Assembly: GCA_003508835.1 (NCBI GenBank)
Contig: PUFA01000077.1
Span: 2,246,001 to 2,310,000, forward strand
Source of the DNA: Eonycteris spelaea
Taxonomy: Eukaryota; Chordata; Mammalia; Chiroptera; Pteropodidae
Length of the DNA: 64,000 nucleotides
Direction: 5' to 3'
Positions 58,417-64,000 of this stretch are shown here, one piece after another. The stretch's first letter is position 1. Every line of letters begins with the position of its first letter. The position numbers were made by a program, and so were the translations under genes. The notes beneath the pieces were generated by a model, which ran no database searches, was not told the DNA's origin, and was given only the letters and a program-made list of their open reading frames with translations.

Positions 58417-59539
58417 CAAAGAAGATTCTTTTATTTCCCCAAAACTTTTATCTTAGAAGCTCAGGAAACCTAAAGACTGTAAAAATGGGTGTTGCCAATA
58501 TTTCTTTGAGATATCTGATAGAGAAATGCTGCAAATTTGGTCAACACAGTTTACACGGGGAACAATGAGATACTGAACACTGATGTTAAACTGCAGGTTT
58601 TAACCCATGGACACGAATGTGAAACTTTGGCTTCAAACTTGTGAAGCCCACACAACACCGTGAGTGCAACCCTGATGAAAATCCGGACACCAAAGATGCC
58701 AAAATATGTGCTTGGTACACAAATGCTTTACCATTAATTTTGTCGCCAGTGGGATAACAATGTGTGATAGAAATCCCAGCACAGTCTGGGCTGCTTTTAA
58801 AGAGACTGGATGGACAGCATTAACTGCACCGGGCATTACCATCCATTAAAGATGTAGCTACTCGCTTCCACCAGTAGATGGGGCACATCCACATGGCAAG
58901 TGTCCCCACTGAACTTGCCTGGTGAGAATGAACAGGTTCTGCTTTCTCTTCCTGAGCTCCCAACCAAAAAACCAAAAAGATGCCAAATGGGGAAGGAAGG
59001 GATTTCTCTCTTCTCTAAAGGAGGCATTTGATTATCTTCCTGATTTCTCTTTCATTCCTATTAAAATGTAAATAAAAGGGAGTGGGGATTAGTGGGATTA
59101 GGGAGGAATCGGGGTTGGCCACAGACCCTGAAAAATGCAAATGAAATTTATCTGTCGCTACAAATCCTGATGGGGTGCTAAAGGACAGGTGGGCATTAGA
59201 TTATGGGAGGGGAGGTAGCATCTGAGTAAAGATTATGTGGTCAGGAAAGCCCTTTCTGAAGAATCAACATTGAAACAGTCTAAGGGCGGAAGAGAAGCCC
59301 GCTTCCTAACGGGGGTGCGGGAAGAACAATTCAGGGAGCGGGACCATTTGTGCAGAGCGCCAGTTTGGAACATGCCGGACACACTCAGGGAACAGGGGAA
59401 ACCGAGCCAGTCTGGGTGGTGGTGTTGGCAGAGGTGTTGGCAGAGGAGGAAGGCAAGTGATAATGGCCAAAGGCTTTTGTTTGACAGGGCAGTAGTGTCT
59501 CTGGCTTTGATGCACATTCATGCACTCCAGGGGAAAAAT

Positions 59540-59541
<2 letters not shown>

Positions 59542-59574
<33 letters not shown>
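59542..59574. repeat. (AC)n microsatellite
   Basis: A pure AC run of about 16 units in intron 1, followed by ATATACA. Confidence 0.97.
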
Positions 59575-59580
<6 letters not shown>

Positions 59581-59599
59581 GATAGTGGTTAATTTTCTA

Positions 59600-59790
59600 G
59601 GTGGTATTTTTATATCACTTACCTATATAAACTTCATTTATTTCTCAACAAACCCCCGAAGGTTAATGCTATTTCTATCATCCCCTTTTCGCAGATGAGG
59701 AAACAAAGGCACAGAGAGGTTAAGTGACTTGCCCTAACACACAGCTACTCTGAGGCAGAGCCCCGACTGGAACCCCTGAGGTGTCACTCC
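59600..59790 (-). mobile_element. MIR SINE, antisense (intron 1)
   Basis: CCCCTTTTCGCAGATGAGGA, then GGCACAGAGAGGTTAAGTGA, then CTTGCCCTAACACACAGCTA, a well-preserved MIR. Confidence 0.85.
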
Positions 59791-60861
59791 AAAGTGCAGC
59801 CTCTTAGTTTCTACATTCTAAAGATTCTCAGAAGCAGCCACTTTATTTCCGTATTACTATGCATACTTTGAGGTACGATAAGTCTGGGCTTTTAAATTGC
59901 ATTTTATTGCATTTTTGTTTTGTTTTTGGTGTCCAAGAGAACTGATGTGACCCAAATAAGAAATCCACAATTTGGCATAGAACACAGATCAGCAAGCACA
60001 ATTGCATACCCTGACTCCTCCTGCCAGACACCAGCTTCCTCCTGAGTCTGGGTTCTGAACACTGGCTCCCCAAAGGACTGTAAATCAGGGCACGAGGTAT
60101 CGCCACAAAGTTTCAAACAGATGTTTACCCCATGCGTATTCTCCCAGGCTCCAGATGGCTCCAGATCCTGGCTACCTCCTTCTGCAGGCCCTCAAATCAC
60201 ACTCCAGACATGTCAGCAATGCAGGCTGAGGAAGAAGGCTGAAAGGCGCAGATCTAGGGCAGGTCTGTAAGAAGCCTCGTGGAGCCCAGCGGTATTTCAC
60301 CTATGCCTATACTGAGCCATAAGCCGAGTCAGCATAAATCACTGCCAGCCCGTACTACCTAGATACAATTTTCCAAAAGATGAAGCTGTTTTACATGTGG
60401 CAGAAAAAGTATCTGCTGCTAGTTAGTCTGAGTCTTCAACACTTTATTCTAAACTTTTCCATAGGCAACAAGGGCATAGAATTTTACTGTACTGACATAC
60501 TAGTAAGACAATGCATACCCATCACATCCTTCAAAATGGCGAGGAGTCATGTTGAAAAGCGGATTCCAACAAATGTTTTTAAAAAATCCTTAAGTACATG
60601 TCCCAACCCAATTGCAAAGACATAAAACATCGGAAATCTAAAAAATCCCATTCTTTGCCAGGCCAAGGAACAGATCTGCATGTTTTTATTTCTCTCTAAA
60701 TTAAAAGTATCCTTGACATTATCTAGTCATCTATGCACATGGATGAAAGAAACAGTGACAGAGCTGGGTTATCAAGCCCAGCATGTTTTCTTTAGGATAA
60801 TCTAGAGATTCCCTACTTTCTCTCCCTTCTCCAAAACTACAAGGATGATGAAGAAAGGAGT

Positions 60862-60893
<32 letters not shown>

Positions 60894-60962
60894 GAGGAGG
60901 AGGAGGAGGAGGAGGAGGAGGAGGAGGGGAAGGGGAAGGGGAAAGAGAAGAAGGAGGAGGAG
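60862..60962. repeat. homopurine (GGA)n tract, ~101 nt
   Basis: About 100 consecutive purines on the plus strand: a G run, then about 20 GGA units, then GGGGAA and GAAGGA variants. In the transcript sense it is a polypyrimidine (UCC)n tract. It creates spurious poly-Gly and poly-Pro reading frames. Confidence 0.97.
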
Positions 60963-60991
60963 CAGGAGCAGCAGCAGCAGCAACAGCAGCT
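60960..60991. repeat. short GCA/CAG trinucleotide repeat
   Basis: An interrupted GCA repeat (about eight units, with GGA and ACA interruptions) directly abutting the GGA tract in intron 1. Confidence 0.9.
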
Positions 60992-62129
60992 GGTGTGTTT
61001 TTTCTTTTGCTGACTAAAATAAAAAAATGACTGGTGATTTGCTGACTTTTACTAACCATATGGTTCATCTGGTTTTATTAATAATTATTTAGGTGCTATA
61101 AGATTTATAATACAAAATATATTATGTTTCTATCTGCAAAGCGGTTTACAATCATTTCTATGAAATGTATTTTGTTTAATCAGATAAGCTAATAAGTAAA
61201 TTGGTTGCAACATTTGTATTTGTTAGCCTACTAGACAAGAATTGTGCCTGATGTATCCCTGGCTTTTAATGAATACTCACTGGTTTAAAAAAAAATAGAA
61301 GCTAGAATTTCTTTTATGGATTTCATGCCTTCAGCATTCATTCATCTGATAAAAGGTGAATTACAATGACAGGAGCCCAGAGGGACATCTGAGAGGCAGA
61401 AGGAGTACTTGAGATGTGCTGGTCACCCCCACCCGGACGGAATCCCTTCGGAACGTCACTTCCTAGTTATCTGACGTTTCATGGAGGCCAGAGGCTCAAC
61501 GCAACCCTCTTTACCAGCAGCAGCAAGGTGAGCCTGTCAGATCACCTGCTATGCAGTGGTGGCTAGGCCCTGTGATTACAGAGGGAGAAAAATATCAAAT
61601 GGGCTTACTTAGAAATGAGTTTTGCCTTATACGTTATAGAAACTTTCTTTTAATTCCTTCAGCCTGCTTGGGCCCTAGGCAGCTGGAGTATTTCACACCC
61701 ATTGTTTCCTATCTACCATATTCTATAGACAGAGATAATTATGGGTAAGGTTATTTATTTCCAACTGTTGAAACTCAGGACAAGTCTTAGGAGGAGCAGG
61801 TATTCAAATTCCTACCTAGAGATGATGGAGTGAATGGTATAACTGTGTAAATAACCAGGTGTCCGTACACATTGAATATGCAGAAAAGCATGTGCACTTA
61901 CAAATGTTCACAGAGTTATACTGCTTTAATTTACCCTCAGATGGGCGTAGAGGGGATGGGCAATATCACATTAATAAAGGAAGAGAGTACTATAACTTAC
62001 TACATGGAGGTTTCTCTTCCTTATGTAAACCCCAAATGTATAAAAAGTTAAGCCATTTAAAATGGAGACTATTAAAATGTTACTTCATTACAAAATATAA
62101 TTTTTAAATACGCAGAGATCTTATCTCAA

Positions 62130-62270
62130 GGATGGTTGATTTAAAAAAACAAAATGAAACACAGGAAAGTTAAGTGGTTGCCGATAGTCACAGAGCTGGT
62201 GAGGGGCATCACCAGGATTCAGCTTAGCTCCAGGGCTCAAACTTAACTGCTATAAGGTGCCACTACCTGT
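62130..62270 (-). mobile_element. MIR fragment, antisense (intron 1)
   Basis: ACACAGGAAAGTTAAGTGGT, then AGTCACAGAGCTGGTGAGGG, then CACCAGGATTCAG. Confidence 0.65.
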
Positions 62271-62864
62271 CCAGCTGGCCAACTGAATGGATCATCTTCA
62301 AAATGGGGGGTGGGGGCACTATCAGCCCCACCTGCCTCTTAGAAATGCCCAGAAAATCAGCTGAGCCCAGATGTAGGTAGTGCTCGGCCGACTTTCAGAT
62401 GTAAATGGAAATTATTTATTTAGAAACCAGCTATCAATCACAGTTACATAAATTCATACTTTCATCCTTTTTAGGGTATCTCTCAATAGCACACGATTAG
62501 CCATTCTTGGAGATGATTCTGTGGGCTGGCAGAAGTTTCTGTGGGTCTGTAGATCTTTCTGAAACTATTTTAGGCTGTATGAATCTTTGTCTAGGAATTT
62601 GTCTCCCTGGCCTTCCAAAACATGAAGTGTATTTTGCTTTGTTCACAGATAACTTCCCTTCTTACTACCCTTGGCAATGACACCAACTCTGAAAATACAA
62701 ATGACCCTGAAAATGTCTCAAGGACATTCAGTTTACTTTCCTTACCTCTAATTCATTCACTTTAAAAAGAAGCTTGGGGAAATTTATAGCCCAGGAATAT
62801 GGGGAGGGGCGGGAAACAAGACAAAAAAATGATGCTGTTTAAAGGCAAAATTACTCTAGTAGGC

Positions 62865-62947
62865 AGGGGGGCAGGGAGAGGGACAGAAGGAGAGAGCAGG
62901 GGGAGAGGAGGAAGGGGAGGAGTGAGAAAGAGAGAAGGGGGGGTGTG
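62865..62947. repeat. GA-rich low-complexity region
   Basis: A nearly all-purine stretch (GGGAGAGGGACAGAAGGAGA and similar) in intron 1, with few pyrimidine breaks. Confidence 0.85.
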
Positions 62948-62959
62948 GAGTTGAAAGGG

Positions 62960-64000
62960 AGTGGGTGGATCTCCATGGGCAATTCAATTTTGGCTGCTCC
63001 ATGCAGACAAACCAATTAGTATGGATTGTTAAGGTGTTTTGTATGAATTGGCTACCTGCCCATTACGAATTGGAATGGGATTAACTCACTCATTCCAAAC
63101 ACTCCACCGAACAGCAAATGGTCATATGATAATGATTTTCAGTCACCAACATCCTGTCTGGCCTGGAGACTTGGGAGGTAAAACGCTTGATAAACTTCTA
63201 ACAATTTTCAGAGACCTCTCCTAAACACATCTTCTTCTTTCCAGCCCCCTCCTCTTAGCTTTTATTTTTTAAAAAGCGATCTTGCTAATTTGGGAGGATG
63301 TATGTTCTTCTGAACATAAACATACCTATCAACCAACCAGCCTAGCAATAACCAATTCGTATGCCCTAGCATATAAATTTGCTGGTCCCCTATACTTGCA
63401 ATCTTCAAAACTCCAGTGAAACACATGACCACCGATTTGCAAGTTTAATTCAATCCAAGTTGCAGAACTAGTCCATCTCTGAGACAGAAGCCCTGAAAAG
63501 CTTGGGTTCAAGAATGAGAAAGTCAGCACATGACTGATGCCATCAGCCCTTTTAATATTTGTCTCGGCTTCTAGTAACTGGACTTCCCTTTGTTCTGGAC
63601 ACTAGCTCATACTTTATATTCCAGGCTCAGACACTTGGCTCCTGGGACCATCATGAGCCAAGAGCATCTTTGCCCACACTTTTCTCCAGGCAAATGGAGC
63701 CCTCCCCTAGGGTGAACAACCTCTTGGAGAAGAACCCAAGGTGGATTTCAGCCCAAAGCACATGCGGCATCCCTGTGGGTCCCCCACATTGGATAACTGC
63801 TGCCTCCTTCCCAGTATCTACTTCCTCTCTGGGGAGCTACCAGGTGCTGTTGGTGTGGATGGGACTGACCCCCACTCCTAGCCACAGGCAGCAGCATAAG
63901 CTCCAGGCCACAGTTTTCCAGGTATGGTGCTAGGAATCCTTTAAGCCAATAGTCAACGCTGGTACTGTCTGCAATAGAGGTAGAAAAAACTATATATACA
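62960..64000. other. intron 1, distal end of the window, nothing recognised
   Basis: No repeat family or exon is identified. A 124-codon frame at 63559-63933 has no recognisable domain. The EXT1 first exon is not here. Confidence 0.5.

Larger units (their letters stand above)
57380..59590. other. intron 1, no gene recognised
   Basis: Apart from the two dinucleotide runs annotated separately, I see no repeat family. A 153-codon open frame at 59237-59698 runs through the (AC)n repeat and is not protein-like. Confidence 0.5.

Noticed and set aside
60802..61068. Poly-proline and poly-glycine open frames on both strands
   Set aside because: They are produced entirely by the (GGA)n simple repeat and carry no other protein signal.

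Overview
The window is mammalian nuclear DNA. It carries split exons with consensus GT...AG splice sites and the usual ancient mammalian repeats (MIR, L2, old L1, MER5/hAT, Tigger). It has long stretches without coding capacity and many dinucleotide microsatellites. I recognise one protein-coding gene: EXT1 (exostosin-1, the heparan sulfate copolymerase subunit), on the minus strand. Exons 2 to 11 are present, at 40803-40710, 39179-39072, 34486-34367, 28889-28757, 26326-26208, 25093-24998, 20010-19922, 14795-14635, 13016-12845 and 9804-9620 (stop). Together they encode residues about 321-746 of the 746-residue human protein. The large first exon (start codon, membrane anchor, most of the GT47 domain) lies beyond 64000.

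Layout. 1-9484 is 3' flanking DNA with L2, L1 and MIR relics and one coding-looking stretch near 6.9-7.07 kb that I cannot name. 9485-9619 is the probable short 3' UTR, with an AATAAA signal directly followed by a (CA)n tract. 9620-40803 holds the ten exons and nine introns. 40804-64000 is part of the very long first intron; it holds repeats, CpG-rich patches around 47.8-49.5 kb and a homopurine tract near 60.9 kb. I see no second gene, no structural RNA gene and no CRISPR or bacterial-type feature.

The coding exons total 1277 bp, against the 1279 bp expected for human codons 321-746 plus stop (exon 1 ends two bases into codon 321). The difference is two separate one-base losses, one in exon 8 just after the GT64 DxD motif and one in exon 11. 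EXT1 is essential and every splice site is intact, so assembly indels are the likeliest cause.

Host: placental mammal. No Alu, rodent B1/B2, carnivore SINEC or ruminant BovB-type insertions are evident. A young L1 3' end at 44031-44245 resembles L1 tails I associate with bats, so a bat is my best but uncertain guess. The most unusual non-coding structures are an imperfect 44-nt inverted repeat around a TG/TA/CA microsatellite in intron 4, a 5'-inverted L1 with target-site duplication in intron 3, and two hAT-type elements in opposite orientation, each nested in an older repeat. I found no new biological system.
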